From the NCBI RefSeq assembly GCF_010378095.1, contig NZ_WNJL01000037.1, positions 403,501-467,500 of the forward strand: 64,000 nt of DNA, in the 5' to 3' direction. This document shows, piece after piece, positions 1 through 5,884 of the stretch; within the stretch, counting starts at the first letter, position 1, and every line of letters begins with the position of its first letter. The notes beneath the pieces were generated by a model. That model had not been told where the DNA came from. It saw only the letters and a list, made by a program, of their open reading frames with translations, and did no database searches. This DNA comes from Acidithiobacillus ferrianus. GTDB taxonomy: Bacteria; Pseudomonadota; Gammaproteobacteria; Acidithiobacillales; Acidithiobacillaceae. The position numbers and the translations under genes are program-made.

Positions 1-183
1 GTTAAGGAAGCCCTGCAAATGGCCGATTTGCTGTTCAAATCAACGGGTGGTGACGCTGACCGGCTGGCTGGAATCGCATGGGATACCATCGAATACGGAG
101 ATGCGAGCGATGCTGAACTGGTGGCCGCACGTCTGGTACTGGTGGCCCTGGGTGAGACGGAGGGGGTGCCGCCGCCGTGGTGA
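1..183 (+). CDS. C-terminal fragment of an unknown protein (cut by window edge)
   Basis: Frame 1 is open from the first base to a TGA at 181-183, giving at least 60 residues that begin VKEALQMADL and end GVPPPW. The segment is acidic and alanine-rich and looks helical. The start lies outside the window, so the family cannot be named. It converges on the minus-strand operon that ends at 195, only 11 bases away. Confidence 0.5.
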   Translation, partial: VKEALQMADLLFKSTGGDADRLAGIAWDTIEYGDASDAELVAARLVLVALGETEGVPPPW

Positions 184-194
184 TTGTCTGGCTG

Positions 195-653
195 CTACAG
201 GCAGAGGTCATTTTCTCTGTCAAAAGGCTTCATTACCGATGTGGACTCTGACGGGTGTTCCATGGGCTTCATGAGAGTATTCCATAATTCATCGTCGTAA
301 AGCCCGCAAAGCTTTAAATATCGGCAGCTATAGATAAGCTTCGGGCGGTCCCAGCCCGACGTTTTTGCGTCTGAATGTCCGGCGATGCCGCGAACATCAA
401 AGTAGTCTTCCAACTGGTAAAACGTCATCTTGTTTTTATCAAGCGTCTCCGACAGATCATCAATCATTTCCTCGCTTACTCTAAAAAGAGACGCGAAAGG
501 TACATGGAAACTATCTTCATTATGATATAGTGGGAAAATCCGCTTGGCCCAAGCAAAGACAGTAGCGTTATTCAGCATACAACTTTGATCTTTGCTACGA
601 GCGGCCGACAGTACATTGAACCGCATTATTTCAAAAAGCATTTTTGTTTCCAT
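195..653 (-). CDS. Hypothetical protein, last gene of a four-gene PIN-nuclease operon
   Basis: Protein of 152 residues that I do not recognise. It is rich in aromatic and acidic residues and has no signal peptide or membrane segment, so it should be cytoplasmic. Its ATG shares one base with the stop of the PIN-domain gene upstream (position 653), so the two are translationally coupled. The fixed order behind the nuclease suggests a shared job, for example as partner, sensor or antitoxin, but nothing in the sequence shows which. Overlapping antisense frames are ignored because the four-gene tiling of the minus strand is far better supported. Confidence 0.55.
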   Translation of the reverse strand: METKMLFEIMRFNVLSAARSKDQSCMLNNATVFAWAKRIFPLYHNEDSFHVPFASLFRVSEEMIDDLSETLDKNKMTFYQLEDYFDVRGIAGHSDAKTSGWDRPKLIYSCRYLKLCGLYDDELWNTLMKPMEHPSESTSVMKPFDRENDLCL

Positions 654-1114
654 CAGATATTGTCCTCAGTGGCGATATCGCGCCAAAGCCTTGCTGTGGC
701 GAACAAAGAAAGGTGTTTGACGTTTGTTGTGGCAATAATAGCGGATCCCAGACTTGATTCCGTGGCCTGCGCCACTAGAATCATGTCGGCATCCAAGGCT
801 TTGTCATCTGCAGCTTGACGTTGCATATTTCGAGCCGTAGCCCAAAATTCAGCAGCCATGTTCATTACCGACGTAGTGATAGGGAGGTATTCGAGAGTAT
901 TTTTAAGGCCGTCCAGCCTTTGGAGGCCCTCCCGCCGGTTTGCGCGGATAAGTTCTCGTCGCAGTTCATAATCGCAAATCTCGGGGATATAGACAGAACA
1001 ATCTACCATCAAGAGAGACACTAGCCACTGAGAACAATCCATGGGTTCACTAGAGTGCTTCGGGTTGGTTACCAGGCTTAGAACACCGGTATCGAGTAGA
1101 ACGGCATGGTTCAA
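653..1114 (-). CDS. PIN-domain protein, predicted Mg2+-dependent ribonuclease
   Basis: Protein of 153 residues with the PIN layout: an N-terminal strand LLDTGVLSLV with Asp8, a helix with Glu50 (YELRREL), an acidic site around Asp108/Asp110 (KALDADMILVAQA), and a strand AIIATTNVKHL with Asn131 near the end. These are the usual metal-binding positions of VapC-like and other PIN nucleases, which cleave RNA. No VapB-type antitoxin (short, with a DNA-binding fold) is adjacent. Instead it sits third in a four-gene operon with overlaps of 4 bases upstream and 1 base downstream. It may be a toxin or defence effector, or an RNA-processing enzyme. The domain call is good; the role is inference. Confidence 0.75.
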   Translation of the reverse strand: MNHAVLLDTGVLSLVTNPKHSSEPMDCSQWLVSLLMVDCSVYIPEICDYELRRELIRANRREGLQRLDGLKNTLEYLPITTSVMNMAAEFWATARNMQRQAADDKALDADMILVAQATESSLGSAIIATTNVKHLSLFATARLWRDIATEDNI

Positions 1115-1551
1115 GGGAATAGCTTGCGATCCGAAAAACGGTCTTGGTCTAATGACTGTTTCAAGTAGTCGAGCGTCTGACGTTGCTCTTGAGCGTCAGA
1201 CTCATCGCTACGCCATTTTCTCAGCAAAGCTATTGCGGCTCGTTTGCGTCCGGTCAACAAGGGTTTGCCAATCGATGTATCCCCTATAGCCTGCCAGCTA
1301 GCGGGCTTTCGCCAATCTAAATAAATCGGATCGGTGGCGCTACTGCTCGGTATCTCGATAATCTGGGCTAAAAGTGCTTTCGCATCCCATAGCTCCGTTT
1401 TTGCTTGTAACGTCGACGGGATGCCTTGAAACTCTCCCCACTGTATCCGTGTTCCACCCGTGGTGGAGTTCTCTGCTTCTAATATGGCTTTCCCTGCAGA
1501 GAACTGAGCATAGGTCGGTGCAGTGCATGTTTCACCGCTATTATAATTCAT
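1111..1551 (-). CDS. Hypothetical protein, second gene of the PIN operon
   Basis: Protein of 146 residues, unrecognised. The N-terminal half is polar with many Thr/Ser, and the C-terminal half has a basic helical stretch (GRKRAAIALLRKWRSDE). No signal peptide or transmembrane segment is seen. Its start overlaps the stop of the upstream gene by 4 bases (ATGA), and its own stop overlaps the PIN gene start by 4. Both junctions are typical of proteins made in fixed ratio. The basic C-terminus could bind nucleic acid, but this is only a guess. Confidence 0.6.
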   Translation of the reverse strand: MNYNSGETCTAPTYAQFSAGKAILEAENSTTGGTRIQWGEFQGIPSTLQAKTELWDAKALLAQIIEIPSSSATDPIYLDWRKPASWQAIGDTSIGKPLLTGRKRAAIALLRKWRSDESDAQEQRQTLDYLKQSLDQDRFSDRKLFP

Positions 1552-2324
1552 GGCACGTCTCCGTAGTTAGCAATCTCTTTACCAAAACCAATAAGTTCGT
1601 CCAGTACCCTGGGTATGCACTCAGTCGGTATTTCGCCGACAAATGCCGCATCAGTATTGATATCGAGTTCAAGACGACAAGCGATAGAAGCCTGTCCCAG
1701 CGTCTGGCTAACAGCTTTGCCCGGCGAGAGGGCAATTGTCATCCCAAGCACTTGGGCAACAGCCCAGCGAGAGAACCTGTTGACCTTCTCTATCTGGGGA
1801 AAACATTTTAGGCTCCTAGGGCGGTTGATCGAATAGCTGAAGTCCGTCGAGCCATCCGGGTCCAGTTTGACGGAGGGAAGGTAACCGGACACTGCCTGGT
1901 AGCCACTACGTATATCTGGCACTTCGGCAAGCAATACTACCCCAAATGCAATTCTTTTAAGGGGGGGAGCCAACTGCAGCCAACTGTCAAGCGCACTCCG
2001 AAACACGTCTACAGCCTCAGAAAAAGTGCCGCAGGTTGGAAGTGCGCCTTGTTCCTGTCCCGTTGGCACTGTTGCAAACAGCCAATCAACTCTGTCCCTC
2101 AAGCAATTGAGGGTCAGAGAAAAGCGCCCATCGCCGATACGACCAGTTTCCTGCACCAAGCCCACGCGCGGCTGAACGGTGCGCGATTCTGGCTCTTCTC
2201 CAGCGGCAACCCGCCACCATCCCGTCTCCTGGCTCTCCAAAGGCAGAGCCGGGAACACCGTTACCCGCAAGGTCTCGGCTTGCCAGAGAAGTTCGCCCAA
2301 CTGTTTCTGATCATCCATAACCAT
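1548..2324 (-). CDS. Hypothetical protein, first gene of the PIN operon
   Basis: Protein of 258 residues, unrecognised with confidence. It is mixed alpha/beta with several hydrophobic strands (RIAFGVVLLAEV, CRLELDIN) and a conserved-looking tail (LDELIGFGKEIANYGD). It looks like a soluble folded protein. It is read first in the operon, divergently from the lipoprotein gene at 2429, and the 104-base gap between them must hold both promoters. The second Met (at 2318) is an equally possible start because no clear Shine-Dalgarno precedes either. Its stop overlaps the next start by 4 bases. Confidence 0.6.
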   Translation of the reverse strand: MVMDDQKQLGELLWQAETLRVTVFPALPLESQETGWWRVAAGEEPESRTVQPRVGLVQETGRIGDGRFSLTLNCLRDRVDWLFATVPTGQEQGALPTCGTFSEAVDVFRSALDSWLQLAPPLKRIAFGVVLLAEVPDIRSGYQAVSGYLPSVKLDPDGSTDFSYSINRPRSLKCFPQIEKVNRFSRWAVAQVLGMTIALSPGKAVSQTLGQASIACRLELDINTDAAFVGEIPTECIPRVLDELIGFGKEIANYGDVP

Positions 2325-2379
2325 AGTATGTACTGTCCAAAAGTGGCGTGCAACGTCAATTCAATCCGCTTTGCGGCGG

Positions 2380-2403
2380 AATTTGGCACCCACAGATAGA
2401 TGA
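2380..2403 (+). promoter_or_regulatory. Element-wide promoter-like motif, copy 1
   Basis: AATTTGGCA, five bases, AGATA, GATGA. It lies 49 bases before the lipoprotein ATG, the same offset as most other copies. Confidence 0.6.
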
Positions 2404-2428
2404 CATTTATCTGTGGAGAGCACCACCC

Positions 2429-2881
2429 ATGAAAAAGAAAATCATCATCCCCGCCTTGGTCGCCACACTGGCCCTCACCGGCTGCGCCACCACTCCCTTG
2501 AGTTATCAGCGGTACTCAAGCACCGAAAACTTGCAAGCCCAGGCCTTGGCGGAGGGTACTGTTATTCGCTGCCAACCCATCCACATATCAAACACCCAAG
2601 CCCAAACCGCCCACGGCACATTGGGCGCCATCGTTGGCGGTGCCGCTGGTTATGCCATCGGGGCCTCCCCGATCGCGGCTATCGCCGGAGTCATCGGCGG
2701 TGCTGTCCTTGGCAATGCCGTTACTTCCGGCCATGTGAACGGCACGGAAGTGCTGGTGAAGCTCACGGACGGCCAGTTGCTGGGTGTCCCCGAAGTCGGC
2801 AACCCAGGACTCCACCCAGGCGAGCGAGTCGCCATCCTGCGCGGGGCGAACGGAAATACTCGTGCCGTACCGCTCCACTAG
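2429..2881 (+). CDS. Glycine-zipper outer-membrane lipoprotein, SlyB/17-kDa antigen-like
   Basis: Protein of 150 residues. The start was chosen at the ATG opening MKKKIIIPAL because it yields a clean lipoprotein signal with lipobox ALTGC, so Cys19 should be lipidated. The middle carries a glycine-zipper stretch (GAIVGGAAGYAIG, GVIGGAVLGNAV), the hallmark of the SlyB/Rick_17kDa family that inserts in the outer membrane. The C-terminal part (EVLVKLTDGQ, VRILRG-like) matches the small beta domain of these proteins. A lipoprotein of this kind on a conjugative element could stabilise the envelope or be a pilus-associated or exclusion lipoprotein. It is preceded by motif copy 1 at the usual spacing. 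Confidence 0.8.
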   Translation: MKKKIIIPALVATLALTGCATTPLSYQRYSSTENLQAQALAEGTVIRCQPIHISNTQAQTAHGTLGAIVGGAAGYAIGASPIAAIAGVIGGAVLGNAVTSGHVNGTEVLVKLTDGQLLGVPEVGNPGLHPGERVAILRGANGNTRAVPLH

Positions 2882-2987
2882 GGCCGCTTCCTTGCCCTGT
2901 GGCGCGGTTTCTGGTGGTGGTGCTGCCCCACGTACCGGAAAGCACAAAAAACACGGCACGAAGCGTCCTGGACGCCTTCCTGAATCT

Positions 2988-3133
2988 GTGTACCTAAAAG
3001 TATCGAGCCGGTACACATCTTCATAAGTATATCGTCCGGCGCTTATGAAACACAGTACCTAAAAGTATCGAGTCGGTACTTTCCTTGGCTTGACGAAGGC
3101 TTACCGACTGGTTGGTACGTACTAAAAGTATAC
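2988..3133. repeat. Repeat cluster: two 25-bp direct repeats, an inverted repeat and a partial third copy
   Basis: The direct repeats at 2990-3014 and 3055-3079 differ at one base. Each starts GTACCTAAAAGTATCGAG and ends CGGTAC, so each has GTACC/GGTAC outer arms. A third, partial copy (GTACTAAAAGTATAC) is at 3119-3133. Between the first two sits an 8-bp inverted repeat, TTCATAAG/CTTATGAA (3020-3027 and 3042-3049). The cluster ends 18 bases before the gene at 3152, so it is probably a set of operator sites; an iteron or partition site is also possible. Confidence 0.6.
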
Positions 3134-3151
3134 ATAAGGAGACTTTACACC

Positions 3152-3487
3152 ATGAATCCATCCATATCCCTGCCAGGTCGTATTGGCCGCGCTATAACGG
3201 TCACGATCTTATCATTTTTCCTAATGATCTACGCGCTCCACTTTATAAGGTGGTTCCCTGATTTTTGGGGCGGGGTGGCCCTTCTGGTGGATAGATATGT
3301 GGCCGGAGATTTAACCCCGGGATTTTGGCACGTCTGGATTAAAGCCGTGGCTTTTAGCGCCACTCACTGGAAAGGTGCCCTTGAGATAAGTTCATCGTTT
3401 GAAGTGGCGATATTTTTTGCTTGGCAAGTGGATCGGTTTTTTATGCGCTACCACTCCCGTTTTCTGCGTGACGCTCCCAAGAAATAA
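3152..3487 (+). CDS. Small inner-membrane protein of unknown function
   Basis: Protein of 111 residues with a clear transmembrane helix near the N-terminus (about residues 15-33, ITVTILSFFLMIYALHF) and a second hydrophobic, aromatic-rich segment around residues 75-95. It ends in a basic tail (RYHSRFLRDAPKK). TAAGGAG lies 12 bases before the ATG. It resembles no family I know. Small two-helix proteins with basic ends are common in conjugation and entry-exclusion regions, but that role is inferred only from the neighbourhood. It lies directly downstream of the repeat cluster at 2988-3133, which probably controls it. Confidence 0.55.
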   Translation: MNPSISLPGRIGRAITVTILSFFLMIYALHFIRWFPDFWGGVALLVDRYVAGDLTPGFWHVWIKAVAFSATHWKGALEISSSFEVAIFFAWQVDRFFMRYHSRFLRDAPKK

Positions 3488-3492
3488 AAATG

Positions 3493-3544
3493 AATTTGGC
3501 AGTGGCCTATTTTCTTCCTGAATTTGGCAACGTCACATAGGTGA
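3493..3544 (+). promoter_or_regulatory. Element-wide promoter-like motif, tandem copies 2 and 3
   Basis: Two copies of AATTTGGCA at 3493 and 3521, 28 bases apart. The first continues with CTATT after five bases. The second continues with ACATA and GGTGA. Together they precede the small genes from 3590. Confidence 0.55.
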
Positions 3545-3561
3545 AGCAACCAAACCGAAAA

Positions 3562-3576
3562 GGGGCCACCGGCCCC
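3562..3576 (+). promoter_or_regulatory. Leader hairpin before a small secreted protein
   Basis: GGGGCC-ACC-GGCCCC just upstream of AAGGAG and the ATG at 3590. The same design recurs before 4256, 7724, 11785 and 13606. Confidence 0.5.
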
Positions 3577-3589
3577 AAGGAGATACAAA

Positions 3590-3760
3590 ATGAAAGCGTG
3601 GCTGATAGTTGGCGCAGTGGCTTTAATGGTTGGAATTGCAGGCGGCCTTACGTGGTCATCGGCGAGTGCTGCGCAACGGCAATTGCCGGCGCGGAGCGCG
3701 GCTTATTGCATCCAGCACGGCGGGGCAAGTCTGGCTTGTGTATTGAATGGAAAAGCGTAA
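3590..3760 (+). CDS. Small exported protein of 56 residues
   Basis: The ATG follows AAGGAG (3578-3583) by 6 bases, a strong start, and opens a 56-residue frame. The first 27 residues form a typical Sec signal (MKAWLIVGAVALMVGIAGG, then SSASAA). The mature part is very short, with two cysteines (AYCIQHGG and LACVLNG) that could form a disulphide in the periplasm. A longer overlapping frame (3541-3786) lacks any start signal and was not chosen. The gene starts the group 3590-4208. Its function is unknown; small exported Cys-pair peptides in transfer regions can be pilus-associated or surface-exclusion factors. Confidence 0.6.
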   Translation: MKAWLIVGAVALMVGIAGGLTWSSASAAQRQLPARSAAYCIQHGGASLACVLNGKA

Positions 3761-3772
3761 GGAGATTATGCG

Positions 3773-3991
3773 ATGAAATACCTTGATCAAACATGGAAAG
3801 ATTGGATAGGTGATATGGCCGCCCGCATCATCGCCGAAAAGTTACTCCTGGAGAAATATATCAGGACTGAAAAAGGCGCAGAAGAAGCCGTCATTTGGCT
3901 GGTGGTAATGGGCGCCTTTTGCGCTCTGGACGGGCTCTGGGCGATTTGGAATTTGGTGAACATGTGGACGTTTGCAATTTGGGGGGTGTGA
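3773..3991 (+). CDS. Small membrane protein of 72 residues
   Basis: The start follows AAGGAG, 12 bases after the previous stop, so the two genes are co-transcribed. The N-terminal half is amphipathic and charged (WKDWIGDMAARIIAEKLLLEKY). The C-terminal half is one long hydrophobic, Trp-rich membrane helix (AVIWLVVMGAFCALDGLWAI). The layout is that of a tail-anchored inner-membrane peptide. No family was recognised. Confidence 0.55.
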   Translation: MKYLDQTWKDWIGDMAARIIAEKLLLEKYIRTEKGAEEAVIWLVVMGAFCALDGLWAIWNLVNMWTFAIWGV

Positions 3992-3992
3992 A

Positions 3993-4208
3993 ATGAAAAA
4001 AGAAAAACTGTCCGAAAAATTGTGGTGCGTTTATCTGGACATTAACCTAGATCCGCAATGGTGTCTGGCAGAAAGCAAGGAAGCGAAAGCATTGTCTTCC
4101 TGCCCATCGTACATTGTGGGTTATTACTCAAATCGCAAAGATCCGCAAATGCTTGAAGACGCGGCAATCACCCGTAGAGAATTGCGGGTGTTGCGGGAAG
4201 CGGCATGA
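3993..4208 (+). CDS. Small soluble protein of 71 residues
   Basis: The ATG lies one base after the stop of the preceding gene and begins MKKEKLSEKL. The protein has no signal or membrane segment. It contains two cysteines and ends in a charged helical stretch (ITRRELRVLREAA). It is probably translated by coupling with the upstream gene. The function is unknown. Confidence 0.5.
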   Translation: MKKEKLSEKLWCVYLDINLDPQWCLAESKEAKALSSCPSYIVGYYSNRKDPQMLEDAAITRRELRVLREAA

Positions 4209-4216
4209 AATAACCG

Positions 4217-4235
4217 GCGGGCATCGCGCCCGCCT
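4217..4235 (+). promoter_or_regulatory. Leader hairpin
   Basis: GGCGGGC-ATCGC-GCCCGCC between the stop at 4208 and the start at 4256. A near-identical hairpin sits before the gene at 13606. There is no U-run, so it is not a simple terminator. Confidence 0.5.
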
Positions 4236-4255
4236 TACGACAGGGGGAATGTGTG

Positions 4256-4666
4256 ATGAAACGCTGGATATTCTGGATTGTGTTTTTCTGGATCGCAATA
4301 AATGTCCTTGGTATGTTTGCGTTCTTAGCCGTGTCTGAGCATGTGCATGTGGAACGCGATATCGCTAAAAACTTTGAATTAAAAAAGGCGGGGTGGAAGG
4401 TGCCGACATTGACTGGGCAGATGTTACCCGTGCAATGCGGGGCGGGCGCGGGGCTGGGCAAAAAGGCGCAATGGGTTTGCGCGAACTATTATTGGGGAAG
4501 CGCGGGGGAAACGCTCGCGAGAAAAGATATCTGGGGAAAGAAGATTGGTAAAAATCCCTGTGCATTTTTCCGTGCGCATCTTCGTTTGCTGGAGTTGACG
4601 GAATTTGATTCTGTATCTGACTGGAAAACTTTCAAGATCGGACTTGCTGCATGTGAAACCGTGTAG
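4256..4666 (+). CDS. Membrane-anchored periplasmic protein of unknown function
   Basis: Protein of 136 residues. The ATG at 4256 was preferred over the GTG at 4253, with GGGGGA 8 bases upstream. Residues 4-26 form an N-terminal membrane anchor or uncleaved signal (WIFWIVFFWIAINVLGMFAFLAV), leaving a periplasmic domain of about 110 residues. That domain holds three cysteines (PVQCG, WVCANYY, KNPCAFF), so one disulphide is likely. No family was recognised. It is the last gene before the candidate oriT, in the expected leading side if transfer runs to lower coordinates. Confidence 0.55.
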   Translation: MKRWIFWIVFFWIAINVLGMFAFLAVSEHVHVERDIAKNFELKKAGWKVPTLTGQMLPVQCGAGAGLGKKAQWVCANYYWGSAGETLARKDIWGKKIGKNPCAFFRAHLRLLELTEFDSVSDWKTFKIGLAACETV

Positions 4667-4716
4667 TGCTTCCATCTTCATATCTCCCGTTATTACCCCC
4701 GTACCCCAAAACCGCA

Positions 4717-4790
4717 GGGTGTACCTGTTCGCTACGCTCACAGGTACACCCCCAGAAGCTCACACCATACGCTATCCCCTGGCGGGGTAG
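4717..4790 (-). other. oriT: Candidate origin of transfer (oriT) with nic-like site
   Basis: Read on the minus strand, a hairpin CTACCCC-GCCA-GGGG-A-TAG (4772-4790) is followed at once by GCGTATGGTGTGAGC (4758-4772). MobF oriTs have this layout, with an inverted repeat just 5' of nic. R388 has GCGTATTGTCTATAG at that place, and F has GGTGT before its nick. The predicted nick falls between 4761 and 4762. A second 12-bp perfect inverted repeat, GGGTGTACCTGT/ACAGGTACACCC (4717-4728 and 4740-4751), flanks it. The site lies upstream of the ribbon-helix-helix, coupling-protein and relaxase genes, as in R388. Nicking on the minus strand would send those genes in last, which also matches. Confidence 0.5.
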
Positions 4791-4872
4791 CACCGGCCCT
4801 TGCGGGCCAGCAACGGCGGGGCTTTGCCGCGCAGGGCGCGAGCCCAAAAACCGCCTTGCGCAACGCGCGCGA

Positions 4873-4896
4873 AATTTGGCATCGCCCCAATGGTGG
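4873..4896 (+). promoter_or_regulatory. Element-wide promoter-like motif, copy 4 (divergent)
   Basis: AATTTGGCA with a weaker second half (CCAAT, GGTGG), 74 bases before the ribbon-helix-helix gene. Its closeness to the candidate oriT suggests autoregulation by that protein. Confidence 0.45.
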
Positions 4897-4946
4897 CGGG
4901 TGTTTCAAACGCCCTGCACCACTAACCGGATACAGGAGTAACCGCA

Positions 4947-5417
4947 ATGGCTAAAAACATCCGCAAGAATTTCACCATAAGGCTTACAGACGCGGAACGC
5001 GAAGCATTAACCAAGGAATCCGAAATGCTCGGAATGTCCCCCACAGAGTACATCCGCACTTTGATGATGCACGGAAAAAGCAGGTTGTATATTGAATACC
5101 TGCATGGCCTAGTGGAACAGATAAACGTCTCCATGCGCGAAATCGCGGAGCAAAAAGCCGCTCCAGAAAGCACTGCATTAAGCCCGGCAGCCGCGTCCAC
5201 GTCGCCGGATGTGCTCCAGAGAATATTGACGGGATTGCAGGTGTTGCACACTAAGATGGCGCAATCGGAAGAAAAAATTGAACACATCGAGGGCTTTGTG
5301 GATGCCCGCGTTGGCCTGTTCCCAAACGATATGAACGCGCTTGGGCTGGATTATACCAAGATCGGCAAGGACGGTTTGAAGACGTACGCCAAGCGATTCC
5401 AAGGAGTAAAACCATGA
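4947..5417 (+). CDS. Ribbon-helix-helix relaxosome accessory protein (TrwA/MobC-like)
   Basis: Protein of 156 residues. Residues 1-45 match a ribbon-helix-helix DNA-binding fold of the mobilisation type: a basic strand RKNFTIRLTDAEREAL, then helix 1, the turn LGMSPTEYIR and helix 2. The rest is helical with coiled-coil character (LQRILTGLQVLHTKMAQSEEKIEHIEGFV). Such proteins bind oriT, help the relaxase nick, stimulate the coupling ATPase and often repress their own promoter. It lies immediately downstream of the candidate oriT and upstream of the coupling-protein and relaxase genes, the trwA-trwB-trwC order of R388. The start follows CAGGAG. Confidence 0.75.
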   Translation: MAKNIRKNFTIRLTDAEREALTKESEMLGMSPTEYIRTLMMHGKSRLYIEYLHGLVEQINVSMREIAEQKAAPESTALSPAAASTSPDVLQRILTGLQVLHTKMAQSEEKIEHIEGFVDARVGLFPNDMNALGLDYTKIGKDGLKTYAKRFQGVKP

Positions 5418-5641
5418 AGAAGATTACCATACATGAGATTACCCTGAGCGTTAGCTTCGACTCGGATAATTATCAGGAAGCCGCCGAAATGGCGGCATCA
5501 CTGGTACGTGATTGTGAGTGGGCGGCGTATAAAATTAATGAGTCCCACAACCCGCGCGAACGCCCCGCGCCCGTCGTCGCGGATTCCTATGATTGGCTTA
5601 ATGGGTGCGATGATACGGTCCATCACGACGACCCGTTCTGA
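5414..5641 (+). CDS. Small acidic hypothetical protein
   Basis: Protein of 75 residues whose ATG overlaps the stop of the ribbon-helix-helix gene by 4 bases. It opens with a beta-rich stretch (KKITIHEITLSVSFDSDNY), continues with a helix, and ends in an acidic, His/Asp-rich tail (DDTVHHDDPF). There is no membrane segment. Coupling to the relaxosome gene suggests a partner of that complex, but no family is recognised. Confidence 0.55.
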   Translation: MKKITIHEITLSVSFDSDNYQEAAEMAASLVRDCEWAAYKINESHNPRERPAPVVADSYDWLNGCDDTVHHDDPF

Positions 5642-5644
5642 AGT

Positions 5645-5668
5645 AATTTGGCACCACCACATAGATGA
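5645..5668 (+). promoter_or_regulatory. Element-wide promoter-like motif, copy 5
   Basis: AATTTGGCA, CCACC, ACATA, GATGA: one of the best matches, 49 bases before the ATG at 5694. Confidence 0.65.
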
Positions 5669-5693
5669 ACCACCCACTAAAAGGAGCCGTAAA

Positions 5694-5852
5694 ATGAGCA
5701 ACGCAGACGATTATGAAACCGCACCATGTACCCCCATTTTGGGAGAAATTGAAAACGATATCCCCCTTGACTGGGAGATTGAAAACGCCATTTTAGACGA
5801 TCTCGATGCCCAGCTTGAAGACGAATGTCTGGAAAGTATCTGGTCCGTGTAA
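5694..5852 (+). CDS. Very acidic small protein of 52 residues
   Basis: The ATG follows AAGGAG by 8 bases and motif copy 5 by the standard distance, which makes this start convincing despite the small size. About a third of the residues are Asp or Glu (WEIENAILDDLDAQLEDE), with almost no basic residues. It may mimic DNA or act as a small partner of the coupling protein encoded 33 bases downstream. The function is unknown. Confidence 0.6.
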   Translation: MSNADDYETAPCTPILGEIENDIPLDWEIENAILDDLDAQLEDECLESIWSV

Positions 5853-5884
5853 CACCTGTACATCAACATAAAGGAGCAAGTGTA

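Noticed and set aside
47..274. Plus-strand ORF of 75 codons at the window start
   Set aside because: Trp/Arg-rich shadow; frame 1 and the minus-strand operon explain this DNA better.
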